A DNA stretch of 64,000 bases from Seiridium cupressi (lineage: Eukaryota > Ascomycota > Sordariomycetes > Amphisphaeriales > Sporocadaceae), in the NCBI GenBank assembly GCA_036674765.1, contig JARVKI010000022.1:186001-250000 (forward strand), read 5' to 3'. The notes below the pieces were generated by a model. It saw only the letters and a list, made by a program, of their open reading frames with translations, searched no databases and had not been told where the DNA came from. How positions within the stretch are numbered: the first letter of the stretch is position 1; every line of letters starts with the position of its first letter. Below are positions 33,801 through 43,098 of this stretch, one piece after another. Both the position numbers and the translations under genes were made by a program.

Positions 33801-33937
33801 CAGGTATCTGCCTTGATGGCGTTCATGATGTCATTGAGGAGGGAAGGCGTTGCGGCGCCGGATTCAGGATGTTGAATGGCTTTGCCAGGAAGCCTATGGT
33901 TGCAAAGGAGCTTGTACCTATTGCGCTGGTGCAGTAA
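30899..33937 (+). CDS. SAM-dependent methyltransferase-domain protein with long disordered N-terminus
   Basis: Single exon; the ATG at 30899 sits in a good context (CAAAAATGCC) and gives 1012 residues. Residues 1-520 are serine/proline-rich and probably disordered (SSNPWNRSSTCTDVTEFDDL, PPPPPRPQQ). A helical region (RQESAYYRAFQDYIIRSRVQ, LPRFEALQAQRVSLREAHRN) leads into a Rossmann methyltransferase domain at about 715-900. There, motif I is ARILDLGGQATCDWAW, an acidic/aromatic post-I strand NTKVYTTTTRAI follows, then FPDDHFDLVSARELHSI and motif III-like MRVLKPGGYLEFSLLD. The glycine motif is DLGGQ in place of the classical GxGxG, but the fold pattern is clear. Substrate unknown. Codon use is strongly biased in the catalytic half (many -C third positions), less so in the disordered half. 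Confidence 0.85.
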   Translation: MPDLVLLPSTTYQPPSPSLARRPGRSLNTIMEEESENLQKSTAPDHCRIQAQASNEKIVSWLSPRSDHFPTPRGFHFLSAPILPSSPSTVSADESNSPSTSSNPWNRSSTCTDVTEFDDLYDTSDDEEKKMLSRKSSLRRQHSTRGTPSRRSSIQSSTSHRALPKLTIPASHGQNADNWSGKPDFKKLMSPVPPTPPAKVEMSPAVISFLEKQRSLDVPTISAPPSLDGSMSSEQMAAMSAPPTPIIGAQEGTPEVDWSGVRLQPGAMATLRALSGGSDVSEEDYRQEQIIEISTEPLPEMSQQTPGLFSSMPRPALRLFTPQQQSLAGLTRLEIPSPGGFFSGLSPRTRHTWHMPTMTPDDIAPPTSTTAEQFYRCPWNDQPVPPLPALPQHLPPPPPRPQQFLNAQSPGAPSGLPAQVREHVVETRGTMSDGMPTARPVILEQIVEVQDNRSDGLPTARRVPELSDPSTSSVSRGEPQSPKEDIVATEIVTVYDAEYAKKQQQEALSNLDRTELWLMAQKAYMKGVNFETETDLGSEPEPETVQIPLEDSPQVKTSELVASPDSAVVPKKTVRFSEIVIKTDIPRSLPSKLSRQESAYYRAFQDYIIRSRVQDAFVHRLPRFEALQAQRVSLREAHRNQLLGKYQLSVVPQSAKKRMSANVARGDDVLVDDPEKLKREKEAEALGQMAMANWHVGAVKALNGGRLFSAPLARRLARLSRMAGPSKRARILDLGGQATCDWAWHCAIMYPNTKVYTTTTRAIRQLSNSNIRGPSNHRQVAVDRLAKLPFPDDHFDLVSARELHSILKFVGENGEDEWESCLTECMRVLKPGGYLEFSLLDSDIMNAGPLGLAKSVEFGFALKTLGYDPNPTKMFLGRLNRAGFEDTRRAWMCLPMGEKPANKNIIRDSRGCEVKLELEAIVQGSTEGAASIAGLAGSWAWEKWLLRCETEKVASEGRLLDTAVIREAGICLDGVHDVIEEGRRCGAGFRMLNGFARKPMVAKELVPIALVQ

Positions 33938-34705
33938 GGTAAATGAGATACGTGTAATACGGTGGCTGGTGTATATGATGGAATGAATACCCTTTGCACG
34001 AATTGATTTGATGATGGCAGAGGCTACTTGATTTCCAGATGGGCTTAGTTTGTGGTCTGTCTGGAAGGGTGTTCTGGTTGTGTCTGTGTCATTAGGATAA
34101 AGGGGCGTGTACATTAATCTACACGGTGTAGAAATAGGCCAGACTATATGTACAAAATACCTCGACTGCGGTGTCATTGAGCAATGCGGTGATATATATG
34201 GACTCGCCATTCCCATTGAGTTGACGTTTGAGACTAACCTAGGATTTTAAAACCGGTCATTATGCTTCACGTTTGTAACCTAAATGCTCCACATTGAATA
34301 GTCAACAGAGGCACGACACAAACCGTGAATTATCCGCGTGTTATGCATCGCAATCCTGCAAAATATGAGCGTGTAAGGGCACTGAAATAAATTGTGCCAG
34401 CGACGATCCATTCGAACCATGCACAGACAGTATGCGCACTTATAAACTCGAGGGATTGATCGCGTCTCAAGTTCGCCTGAACCGGTAGCAGTCCAGTTTG
34501 TTATAGTGACGGGCGGCGCTAGTCTACTAACTAGTTGAATTCGGAAGACGTCATGACCTACTGCCCCAAGGTAAATACAAAACAATTCGATTCCCAGGGA
34601 GTATTACCAGGAAGTCATTCCTTATAAACATCAACAAATATCAACCATTGTAACTTAACAAGAACCGTCCTAGAGCCGCCTCAGTAAACTCTTGAATTTG
34701 TGAGA
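33938..34705. promoter_or_regulatory. Intergenic region upstream of small mitochondrial-like gene
   Basis: 768 bp between two plus-strand genes. It includes CCTAGG at about 34249 and a TATA-like element near 34623 (separate entry). Confidence 0.5.
34623..34628 (+). promoter_or_regulatory. TATA box candidate
   Basis: TATAAA in CCTTATAAACATC, about 80 bp upstream of the ATG at 34706. Spacing suits a fungal TATA element. Confidence 0.45.
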
Positions 34706-35056
34706 ATGTTGTCACGAACAAACCACATGTCTCGCCAACGATCCTTACCGGGTCAGTTTCAACTCATGCCCTTCACTCGTCAACAAAGTCACGCCATTCC
34801 CGCCTCGACTCGTTTTATCTCTTCCAAGGGCGAGACCATCGGAGGCACGAAGACAGACCATACCAAGGAGTTTGACAACCCATCTCATAATCAAAAGTCG
34901 GGCCAGCGCGCAGAGGGCGCCAAGGACACTGCAAGCCAGGGTGGAAGTCAAGGGAGCAAACAGTCCGGATCGCACGAGTCTCAAAGCGGTGCAGAAGGAA
35001 ATGGCGGCAAGCAGCAGGAGACTGGGCAGCATGTAGGTCCAATGGGCTCGAGCTAG
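34706..35056 (+). CDS. Small hydrophilic protein with probable mitochondrial presequence
   Basis: A 116-residue single-exon gene with no recognised domain. The first 36 residues (MLSRTNHMSRQRSLPGQFQ to STRFISSK) contain five arginines and no acidic residue, ending in a cleavage-like RFISS, which suggests a mitochondrial targeting sequence. The rest is glycine/serine/glutamine/lysine-rich and repetitive in composition (GSQGSKQSGSHESQSGAEG), likely disordered, as in stress-responsive hydrophilin-like proteins. A plausible TATA box lies 80 bp upstream. The ATG at 34706 is chosen; an in-frame ATG at 34727 is an alternative. Expression evidence would be needed for certainty. Confidence 0.6.
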   Translation: MLSRTNHMSRQRSLPGQFQLMPFTRQQSHAIPASTRFISSKGETIGGTKTDHTKEFDNPSHNQKSGQRAEGAKDTASQGGSQGSKQSGSHESQSGAEGNGGKQQETGQHVGPMGSS

Positions 35057-35384
35057 AAGAGTGGAAGAAGGGGATCACCGTTGAGCACTTGTAATAATAC
35101 AGGACGACTTATGTGAAGAGCAAGATTGTGGTGGTGTAAGAGGGCTGATGTCGAGCTACATTAGCTTAAATAACTTACTCACATAACGGCCTCACGCGCA
35201 TGTATATTCATAGACAAGTCTGCCATACCTAGGTAGGCATTCGATCGATTCATCGTACACATTGAGAAACTACTATATTTACTATTACTTCATTATCCAC
35301 CACATCAATATACCATGTCCTTGTTCCCTATCATAATCCCATAAGGATCCATCAGAACCCGTCAAGCAGTTATTTCCAAACACT
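35057..35384. other. Convergent intergenic region
   Basis: 328 bp between two 3' ends; includes the palindrome TACCTAGGTA at 35226-35235. No gene. Confidence 0.55.
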
Positions 35385-36110
35385 TTAGGCGAGCTGACCC
35401 CTGAAAGCTCCAGGAACCGCTAGGCTGGAGTGAACATCGGTAAAGAACCCTTTGGGATCTTTCTCAATCTGGCTGACATGGAAACCCGCTCCGGTGTCTG
35501 CGCCATTGGCAGTAAGTCCGGTAGTAAACGGCCCCGTGGTACATCCGACACTAACTCTCTTGCCCTCGGGCTTGTGCTCATCAACTGCGACCGGGTTTGG
35601 AAACGCCAATCGTGGTGGCCCATTCTGCCCCTTGGCCGCCTGGTGAATGTGTGTTGCCGTCTTGGCGGGGGACTGATAATTGCCCCGGAACCCGTAAATC
35701 TCGATTCGGTAGCAGATGGTATTGGAGTCGGCAATGATGCCGTAGTCGAACGTGCCCTTGCTACCCTTTAGTCCACCTGTGGAAACCGTTGCTGCTCCTG
35801 TGCCACTGACAACTTGGTCAGGAGTGGCCTTGGCACTATATGTCGACGTAAAGATCTTTGCGGCGCTGTCCCATTGAGCGTAGCCCTTGTTGCCATAGTC
35901 AACCTTGCTCCAGTCGACCTTGCTGTAGTCAACCTTGGACCAGTCCACTTTGCTGTAGTCAACCTTGCTGTAGTCGATCTTGCTGAAGTCGACCTTGCTG
36001 TAATCCACTGAGACCCAACCACCCGGGGGAGTGTAGTCGATGGGCGCAGGAGCTGCGGCAACACTCGCAGCTAGTGCGGTGATGATGGCGATGGTAGTGG
36101 AAGACTTCAT
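35385..36110 (-). CDS. Secreted CHRD-domain protein with pentapeptide repeats
   Basis: Single exon, 241 residues. The signal peptide MKSSTTIAIITALAASVAAA ends in a clear AAA-P cleavage site. Residues 35-73 are eight tandem copies of [VI]D[YFW]SK (VDYSKVDFSKIDYSKVDYSK and so on), then a spacer YGNKGYAQWD. The remainder matches a CHRD domain: DYGIIADSNTICYRIEIYGF, TATHIHQAAKGQNGPPRLAF, VDVHSSLAVPGAFRGQL-like ending DVHSSLAVPGAFRGQLA. It has two cysteines in the CHRD part. CHRD proteins in fungi are extracellular with unknown function; the repeat block may act as a wall-binding or aggregation segment (inference). A TATA box lies 112 bp upstream. Confidence 0.85.
   Translation of the reverse strand: MKSSTTIAIITALAASVAAAPAPIDYTPPGGWVSVDYSKVDFSKIDYSKVDYSKVDWSKVDYSKVDWSKVDYGNKGYAQWDSAAKIFTSTYSAKATPDQVVSGTGAATVSTGGLKGSKGTFDYGIIADSNTICYRIEIYGFRGNYQSPAKTATHIHQAAKGQNGPPRLAFPNPVAVDEHKPEGKRVSVGCTTGPFTTGLTANGADTGAGFHVSQIEKDPKGFFTDVHSSLAVPGAFRGQLA
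35892..36008 (-). repeat. 15-bp tandem repeat encoding VD(Y/W/F)SK
   Basis: Eight in-frame units, seven of them SK-ended and the last degraded to VDYGN. On the plus strand the unit reads about TAGTCAACCTTGCTG. Units vary mainly at the aromatic codon (TAC, TGG, TTC). Expansion by whole units would keep the frame. Confidence 0.85.
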
Positions 36111-38569
36111 GGCGATTGTTTATTTCAGTGGTGATCTGACTCCGATCTCTTTATTTGAATCGTAGTAGTTGATGTGTGATGGAGCATCATATCACCAACA
36201 ATGAAGCGAACTGTCTGCACCTTTATACAACAATGATGACTCCAGCCACCGCCCAAAGTCGGCTGAGCCATTGGGTTCACCTTGGCCTACGTCTACCCTC
36301 TCGTTATGCGGCCACTGCTGGCGTAGAAAGATGCTTTGAATAGTTCAAGCTACACTATGGCGTTAGAAGCATAACAAGGCGAACGGACCTCTACAAACTG
36401 GTATAAGCAAAATAGAGGCATTGGCACATCTACTATCGATTGCCAAGGAGCATCTTCAGGTAGCTGTCAAGGAGATAAGATCCCAATCCGGCAGTGCATT
36501 GCCCTATGGGGGTTAGGTCTGCCTGATGACAAGCAGTGAGCAAACAAGTCATTGTGGGTCAGATGGTTGAAGGAGATGGGAGTAGCAATGGCAGTTTGCC
36601 GTCCCCAGGTTGCCGAATGCCAACGAGCGGACACATCTTGGCTAGAACTTATCCCGGGCGATCGGCTCGTATACGGGGTTTTGGTGTAGCGCCGAGAGAA
36701 CGGGATGGTCATGATCCGGTCTAGTAGCGGCGCTGACGGCGCCAAGCGGCTGGGACATATCTCACCTGCACATCCTCTCAGGAAATAGAGCAGCCAAGGT
36801 ATTCGGCATCGCGACCTCCGAAAAGCATAACTGCAGCATTGTTGCGCGACCGAATATGACTGGTGGTTCCCACGCAGGCAATGGCGCTTCTTCATCCTTG
36901 GTCCCTTAGTTGTCCTACAGCCATTCGTCCCGATGGCGCAGTCCGCCTGAAGGGTCTTGGCAAGACTGTTCTTTTTCAAAACCGATGCTTAGACGTCCTA
37001 AAGCAATGTTTGCCGCTTTAGAGTGCGCCGATAAGCACAGATCATGTTACTACGAGAATTTCCGAGGCATTCACTATGATACTTGTCCACACTTTGCCCG
37101 GATGTCCTGGTTCTCATTGAATATAATGTCAAGGATGCCTAAGCAGCAAAACAATTTTTGAATTATCCATCAAAGGAGAGGGCCGTAGATGAATCGCTTC
37201 GAGATGCTTGACCTGAGGTTAGGCAAGGCATGTTCCCCATGAGCTTTCGTAGGCAACTTCGGCATGTCCTCTTCTTTGTCCTGTGTTTATATCTCGACTA
37301 TCGTCACCCCAGCTGGCTTTTTAGTCTAGTGAAGTTGTAGCCGCAAAAAGAGTCGTCTCGGTCAATAATGTGGGTGGCCAAAGCAGCCGAACACACCAGA
37401 GACACCTACTCCTTCCTGGAGTGCCATATTCCTGGTCAACATTTGGGTGAATGACCGCTTCTATATGTAGCTGAACACTCTATTGCCATGAAAACCCACA
37501 GGACTTTACTAACATCAAATTTTCATACACGTCGAACTTCTTACACAATGGATGTGCTCACATATCACTGCCGTAGTAGAATCAGAGTAGCCAATATTCT
37601 AGTTCAGCTCATATCATCGCATAGACTATTACATTTTTGCATATCTTTTGACACAGTATCAGCCGCCACTTAGTTATTTGATTTGTATAGGTCCGAACCT
37701 TCATAAGGCTTTTAGCTAGAAGGCTATAAAATCTAATGCCGCCGAGCTTGTCATTCTAATGACCTGTGAGTAGTATAAGACTTGAATGGTGCGCTAAGTT
37801 TCCGTCAAGAGCCGCACCGAGCAAGGGCTTTCTTCGCAGCTTCATCAACATATAACATTGAACAGTGATAATGCACAACGACTGACGGCGCTAAAGAGTT
37901 CATCGAGTACTATTGCTCTTCGTAAGTGATACGTTTTGTAGGAATGAGAAGTGAGCGCTGAGTCAGTTATAAGGCAGTGAGAACCTAGCTAGTAATTGCA
38001 TTGAGACTCTTCAAAGCCAACTTGAACTAACGGGCGCATCAGTCGTGGAAGGAGACTTGCGACTGTTGATAGGACTGGCGAGGAAGTGAGGGGATGTTGA
38101 GAAATGGATATCTTGGACTGCTAGCACGGGACCTGGTTCATGCTGGCAAATCAATAGAGGGCGCTTCCATGCAGAGCACAACTTTCTTACTTGACAGAGT
38201 GTAGCACCCTTGCGCTCTGGATAGTCCCCATGTACTGTGCCGACGTCTGCTGGCCAATGAAGTGAATCAGTTCTTGCGTGATTCGTCGCAGCTGTGGAGC
38301 CTGCAGGACTCTGGTATGCAGACCACCAACACACGCAAAGGCCTGATCGGCAGATGTGCCTCGCAAGGACTTATGACACTCCCCCACATCCCAGCGAATG
38401 CATTCACTATTTTCGCGCTGACAACTGCTGCTTTCACCCTCCTTACGACTGCTGTTGTTGATGAGAAGAACCCCATACGTGGGAGTATGAATTTATGATA
38501 CCTCGATACATAAGCGCCCATCTGGGAATTTGAATATACATAGGAGCATATGAGACGCGGCAAGTTATC
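36111..38569. other. 2.5 kb gene-poor region between CHRD gene and P450
   Basis: Divergent region, more AT-rich than its surroundings, especially 37,000-38,000. Short open frames on both strands (for example minus strand 36467-36979 and 38187-38490) have no family resemblance, so I do not call genes. It must hold the promoters of both flanking genes and could contain a decayed gene. Confidence 0.5.
36222..36227 (-). promoter_or_regulatory. TATA box candidate for the CHRD gene
   Basis: TATAAA followed by GG on the minus strand, about 112 bp upstream of the ATG at 36110. Confidence 0.55.
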
Positions 38570-40459
38570 ATGGCCCTGAAAGGATTGGACATGCCTCTTG
38601 ATCGACTCTGGGTGGTTCTTCCAGTAGCTGCAATCCTGTACTACCTCACCACCACGTTCATTTCTTGGTATCGCCTCCGCCATATCCCAGGGCCACGCCT
38701 GGCCGCTTTTTCCTACCTATGGCTAGCACGAACTGCCATGAGCGGGAGGCAGTGGTGGGTTTATCGCGATATGTGCCAGCAGTATGGGCCTTTAATCCGT
38801 GTCGGGCCTAACGAGCTCTCGACGGACGACCCCGAAGTGCTCCGTCAAATCAACGCCGCACGGGGCTCGTATGGTCGCGATCCGTGGTATGTCGCGGCGC
38901 GCTTCGATCCGTACCACGACAACGTCTTTACCATGCTGCACGCGGATCAGCACGACCGGTTCAAGGCCAAGATCGCGAGCGCGTATGCCGGCAAGGGCAT
39001 TCCCGCGCTCGAGGAGGGCATCGACGACCAGATCCGGGCGCTGCTCGATCTCCTGCGCCGGAAGTATCTAACGCAGGCCGTGGATCTGGCCGAGATCACC
39101 AGTTTCTTCAGCATGGATGTTATCACACGCTCAGCCTTCGGCCGCGAATTTGGTTATCTGAAGACGGATTCAGATGTTTATGGCTTCCTCGGTGGAGTGA
39201 GGGACAATTGGGCCGCACTAGCTGTTGCTCTGGATATACCGTATATCCGGAGAGTGCTGTTCTCGTCGTGGTTTTTGAAATACTTTGGTCCTAAGGCGAC
39301 AGACCAGACGGGACTAGGCAAGCTGATGGGGTGAGTTTGGATGTGAAAATGTGGACCGAGGCGACAGTTGTACTGTTATTGACATATTCAATAGTGTGGC
39401 CGAAGAAGTCGTTGCCAAGAGATTTGCACCAGACGGCAAACAAGAGAAGGACATGCTTGTCAGTTGACGCTCGAGTGAGATGATGAGAACAAGCGCCCTT
39501 GCTAATAGGCAATAGGGCTCATTTATTGACCATGGTCTGACACGGCAAGAATGTGCCACCGAGGCTTTGTTCATGATCATCGCGGGTTTCGAGAATACCA
39601 GCTGTGTGATCCGCACGACCATGCTCTATCTCATGACCTCTCCACGGGTGACGCAGAAACTCAAAACGGTGATTTCCGAGGCTATTCGAAATGGCAAGGC
39701 CTCCCATCCTATAACCTATGAAGAGGCAAAAAGGATTCCATATCTTCAGGTAAGACCGTACAAATACCTGAGACCTGGTATTTGCATTATCGGGAAGGCT
39801 TCTGAGCGTATTTTCCTGGTGTATGCAATGATTTCACTAAGCACTGAATTTACAGGCCGTAGTCTATGAAGGAATTCGCATGCGACCACCAGCGCCGGGA
39901 CTGTGTAAGTACAACATGTCATATGGACCTCTCACCTTCCATACTGGCGGGAATTATCTTCTGGTATGTTGTTGGAAAAGTACTAATATATTTCTTGTTA
40001 CCAGATCCAAAATCAGTACCACCTCAGGGAGACGTAATCCATGGCAAATTTATTCCTGGTGGAACGGCTATTGGTATGAACACGGGCTCATTGGTGCGTT
40101 CCAAGGCTCTATTTGGACAGGATGCGGATTTCTTCCGTCCGGAGCGATTCATGGAAGCCGATGAGACGAAACGAGTGGAGATGGAGCGGAATACCGAGAT
40201 GGTGTTCGGATATGGCCGTTGGATGTGTGCAGGAAAGCCGGTGGCATTTATGGAGATTCACAAGGTGCTCTTCGAGGTATTTGACAAGGTCTTGGAATAG
40301 TGCGCGGGGGAAGTATTGACTCATGCTGATTGTTTGCAGTTAACGCGGGCTTTCGATTTCCAGCTCGTTGATCCGATGAAGCCCTGGAACTCCATAAGTT
40401 ACAGTCAATTTATCGACGAGGACATGTGGGTACGGTTGAGGGAAGCGAATGAAAGTTAG
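38570..40459 (+). CDS. Cytochrome P450 monooxygenase, pisatin-demethylase-like
   Basis: ER-anchored heme monooxygenase; substrate unknown. Six exons: 38570-39330, 39395-39458, 39516-39749, 39856-39904, 40005-40276 and 40340-40459, totalling 499 residues, normal for the family. All junctions are GT-AG and keep the frame. The N-terminal anchor is LWVVLPVAAILYYLTTTFI, followed by the proline hinge LRHIPGPRLAAF. The I-helix has AGFENTS in place of the usual AG-x-D/E-T-T/S (glutamate and a shifted threonine). The K-helix ExxR is EGIRMRP, the PERF motif is FRPERF, and the heme loop is FGYGRWMCAGKPVAF with the axial cysteine. The N-terminal half (QQYGPLIRVGPNELSTDDPE) is typical of pisatin-demethylase-like clans. 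No other secondary-metabolism gene is near. Confidence 0.92.
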
Positions 40460-41379
40460 AACACCAAGTACAACAGCAAATATATAAAACAGTCTAAATG
40501 CCTAGGAGAGAATTGACAAAATTGGTCCCGCCTTTGCCATGAAGTTAGTGACTCCGTATATCACATATCCCATACACATCTAGGAATAAATTCCTAACAA
40601 GTCCCTGCATGGCGAGGTTAAACCCTCTTGGTCTTGTTCAAAACATAGCAATTAAGCATGACATTGACATCTTGACTCGTGAAGCAAGGTATATTATTTC
40701 CTGCTTCACTGTAGACACACATGGCGACCACAGTGTTGTTGAGGCTGAGTCAATACATATGGTACAATAGTCTGTTCAAAAATAGTATAAACTGTCAGCC
40801 CATATGTCTATTTATACATATAAGACATTAGAGGAAAACAAAAGAAACCCTCTCTGTGTACGCTATAAGTGAACCCCCCGGCTACTTCTTACGCAACGAT
40901 GACTAGCTATAGCCTCAATGCCTCTACTCAAGGTTATAGCGACGGCTGCTTATGCCGATGTCTATCCAGCTACCTTTTCTGTGTTTTGTTGCGGTAGTTA
41001 TGGGTATTGGACGTCCAACAGCTTTACTTTCGAGAGTCTTGACCCCAAATTTGGGCAGCCCGCGATGTGGGCAACCCGCGATGCATGGATCATAACCTGG
41101 ACAGGTACATAATTCACACGACGGTGGAAAACCAATGTGCAAATACTTGTGGCTTTTGAAGCCCACAATATAATGTATGAACTCGAGCATCTTTCTTGAT
41201 CTGGCTGCAAGTTTATCTATGGTCATTGGTGACAGGATCATCAAAGATCTCGCGACGCTCCATCAGGCATCGCGGTCATTCCCCACCCGTTATGCTCGTC
41301 AATCAGGTTTCGTTTCTCTCAACTCATTCATCATGCCAAAATTGGGGATTTATACTCCATCTTCTCCACGCGAAACGGC
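40460..41379. other. Convergent intergenic region P450 / eEF1B
   Basis: 920 bp, AT-rich, presumed 3' UTRs. No gene recognised. Confidence 0.55.
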
Positions 41380-42488
41380 TTATAGCTTCTGCATGGCGAC
41401 AACGTCGGAAGACTGGACGTAGTCCTCGAACTCTGCGATCTGGTCCTGGAGATCATCGACGGAGACCTTGTCATCCTCAATGACGATGTTGATCTGCAGC
41501 TTCTTGATACCGAAACCGACTGCGACCAGCTTGGAACCACCCCAGACAAGGCCATCCTTCTCAATGCTTCGCACTGACTCCTCAAGAGCCTTCATGTCAG
41601 TCTCGTCATCTGAATATTGGTCAGTCACAGGATCCAAAGCTGAGCAGAGCAATTTCCCACGTACCCCAGGGCTTGACGTCCAAGGTAACGATAGACTTGG
41701 CGGCAGGCTTGGGCTTGGCAGCCTTCTTCTCCCGGTAGGCCCTCAGGCGCTCCTCACGGGCCTTGACCTCCTCAGGATCCTCCTCCTCGGAATCGCTGTC
41801 GAAGAGACCCTCGGCATCGTCGTCGTCCTCCTCCTTGGCGGGGGCCTTGGCGGGGTTCAAGGTGACCTCAGAGACCTCAGGGCCGTAGGCAGTGTAAGGC
41901 TTGGCGGCATCTCCAGAGAGGGTAGCGAACTCATCCTCGAAAGTAGCGATGTGCTTGTACCATCGGGCAGCGTGGGGGTACTTGGCGGCGTCAGGCGCCG
42001 AGCTGAGGGCCTTGAAGGTGGCGACGTCGGCCTGTGTGGGTGCGTAGCTTTTGATATGGTCAGTTCGTGATATTGGAGATTGGACAGCAGAAATGAGCTT
42101 TGCGTCTAAGATCAGAGTTGCACAGAGTGCTATTGCGTCTGTCGCCATCTGGAGGGTCTTAAGCTCCTCGGAAACACGGACCAATTGTTCTCATCATGGA
42201 AATGGTGTTGGTTGGGCTGGGATACTGCTTTGCGCCTGCCGACGAACGAGGAGACACCACACTTGAGATGGCCTCGTTCGTAGCAGGCGCTCGCAGCGAA
42301 GGGCTGGCAGACGAGGCGAACTTACGCAGGAGCGGCGACGATGTACGATCGGGTCTGGAGGTAGTTGTTGAGCACGGTCAAGCCCTAGAAAAGTGTGAGT
42401 CAGTATGGCAGAGTTGCAAGGCGGCGGAATGGGCGAGGCAGGCGGTTTAAGTACATACGGCGTCAGAGAGGATGTCGGTGAAACCCAT
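41380..42488 (-). CDS. efb1: Translation elongation factor 1 beta (eEF1B alpha)
   Basis: Guanine nucleotide exchange factor for eEF1A. Four exons: 42488-42459, 42384-42326, 42047-41665 and 41609-41380, 233 residues. It starts MGFTDILSD, then the GST-C-like domain [16 protein letters not shown] and [20 protein letters not shown], an acidic linker ([20 protein letters not shown]), a basic stretch and the catalytic domain: [40 protein letters not shown] and [20 protein letters not shown]. The end is AMQKL; yeast has a comparable end. Introns are 74, 278 and 55 nt; the 278-nt one is far longer than the window's norm and contains a C/D snoRNA. Its donor GTAAGT gives IVAAPAYAPTQAD, four residues longer than some relatives, so that donor is slightly uncertain. 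Strong codon bias fits high expression. Confidence 0.94.
42107..42201 (-). ncRNA. snR18: C/D box snoRNA, U18/snR18 homolog, in eEF1B intron
   Basis: Within intron 42325-42048. C box ATGATGA at 42197-42191, D box CTGA at 42115-42112, about 86 nt from one to the other. Between them at 42184-42171 lies TTGGTCCGTGTTTC, exactly complementary to the conserved 25S/28S rRNA segment GAAACACGGACCAA. That is the target of yeast snR18 and animal U18. A degenerate D' box (CCGA) follows the guide; the fifth nucleotide upstream pairs with the A of AAACACGG, the A that I place at yeast 25S A649 (methylated along with C650). Yeast snR18 is also encoded in the EFB1 (eEF1B) intron, so host and guide both agree. 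Outer ends are approximate because no clear terminal stem is visible. Confidence 0.85.
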
Positions 42489-42737
42489 GGTGGCTGATAA
42501 TAGGGGAAATGAGAAGGAAAAACTTTCACAGGGTATCGAAATTGGCTTTTGAATGAAGGTCCGTGGACACGGTGGTTGATGGGCAACGGAAGAATCAATG
42601 GCGGGGTTGTTTTCTGAAATTTTGGTCTGAGGAGGGACCGACCCTAGAAAACTGGCGCTCGAGCCAGAAAATCGATACCTTACCTGGTCCCTCTTTTTTT
42701 TTAATTCGCTTCAGGCCCTTTGGGGGACGCTGCCAGG

Positions 42738-42761
42738 AGGGGAAGGCAGGGGAACCCCCCT
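42738..42761. promoter_or_regulatory. Cluster of three STRE-like elements
   Basis: AGGGG at 42738-42742 and 42748-42752 and CCCCT at 42757-42761, three stress response elements in 24 bp, about 340 bp upstream of hsp78. In GC-rich DNA single five-mers are common, but three in this space is unusual. Confidence 0.45.
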
Positions 42762-42876
42762 CCTGCTCGGGTGCTGGAGTGGCGGCACCACGACACACGA
42801 GCCACAGAAAGAATCGAGCCACATCTCCTGATAAGATAAGCGCAGCCAAGGTGCTGGCGATGACTTCACCCCCAAC

Positions 42877-42896
42877 TTTCTCGAACAAACTGGAAC
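42877..42896 (+). promoter_or_regulatory. Heat shock element upstream of hsp78
   Basis: TTTCT CGAAC AAACT GGAAC: nTTCn-nGAAn, a five-base gap, then nGAAn in exact five-base phase. This is the gapped HSE form bound by Hsf1. It lies about 200 bp upstream of the Hsp78 start codon. Confidence 0.6.
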
Positions 42897-43098
42897 ATGC
42901 ACTAGGGAGCTTGACAAAACTAGCTGCGACTGGACTGCCCCAAGACGCAATACTTCAACGACCAACAGGTTTGAAGCCTCTCTCTTGTTCTCTCCTGCCA
43001 TGTTTCACTTTTGATCAAAGAGAAGTCTCTATTGAGCTCGAGTTCTTCTGCTGCTTCTTACTTTTTGTCTTTGGACCCGGGCCATTCAATACGACGAG

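Larger units (their letters stand above)
42489..43098. promoter_or_regulatory. Divergent promoter region eEF1B / hsp78
   Basis: 610 bp. Contains a STRE-like cluster at 42738-42761 and a heat shock element at 42877-42896 (separate entries), both nearer hsp78 than would be needed for eEF1B. Confidence 0.6.

Noticed and set aside
36467..36979. 170-codon open frame on the minus strand
   Set aside because: No recognisable domain, cysteine/arginine-rich composition like random sequence, overlapped by open frames on the other strand.
38187..38490. Minus-strand frame reading DVGECHKSLRGTSADQAF and on, possibly a decayed gene
   Set aside because: I cannot relate it to any family; a stop lies just upstream and there is no convincing start or splice continuation.
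42059..42075. Second CTGA near the eEF1B intron acceptor as the snoRNA D box
   Set aside because: It would make the snoRNA about 140 nt and coincides with the branch point (CTGAC) of the intron.
38570..42488. Secondary-metabolite cluster around the P450
   Set aside because: Neighbours are a CHRD protein and eEF1B; no synthase, transporter or cluster regulator is present.
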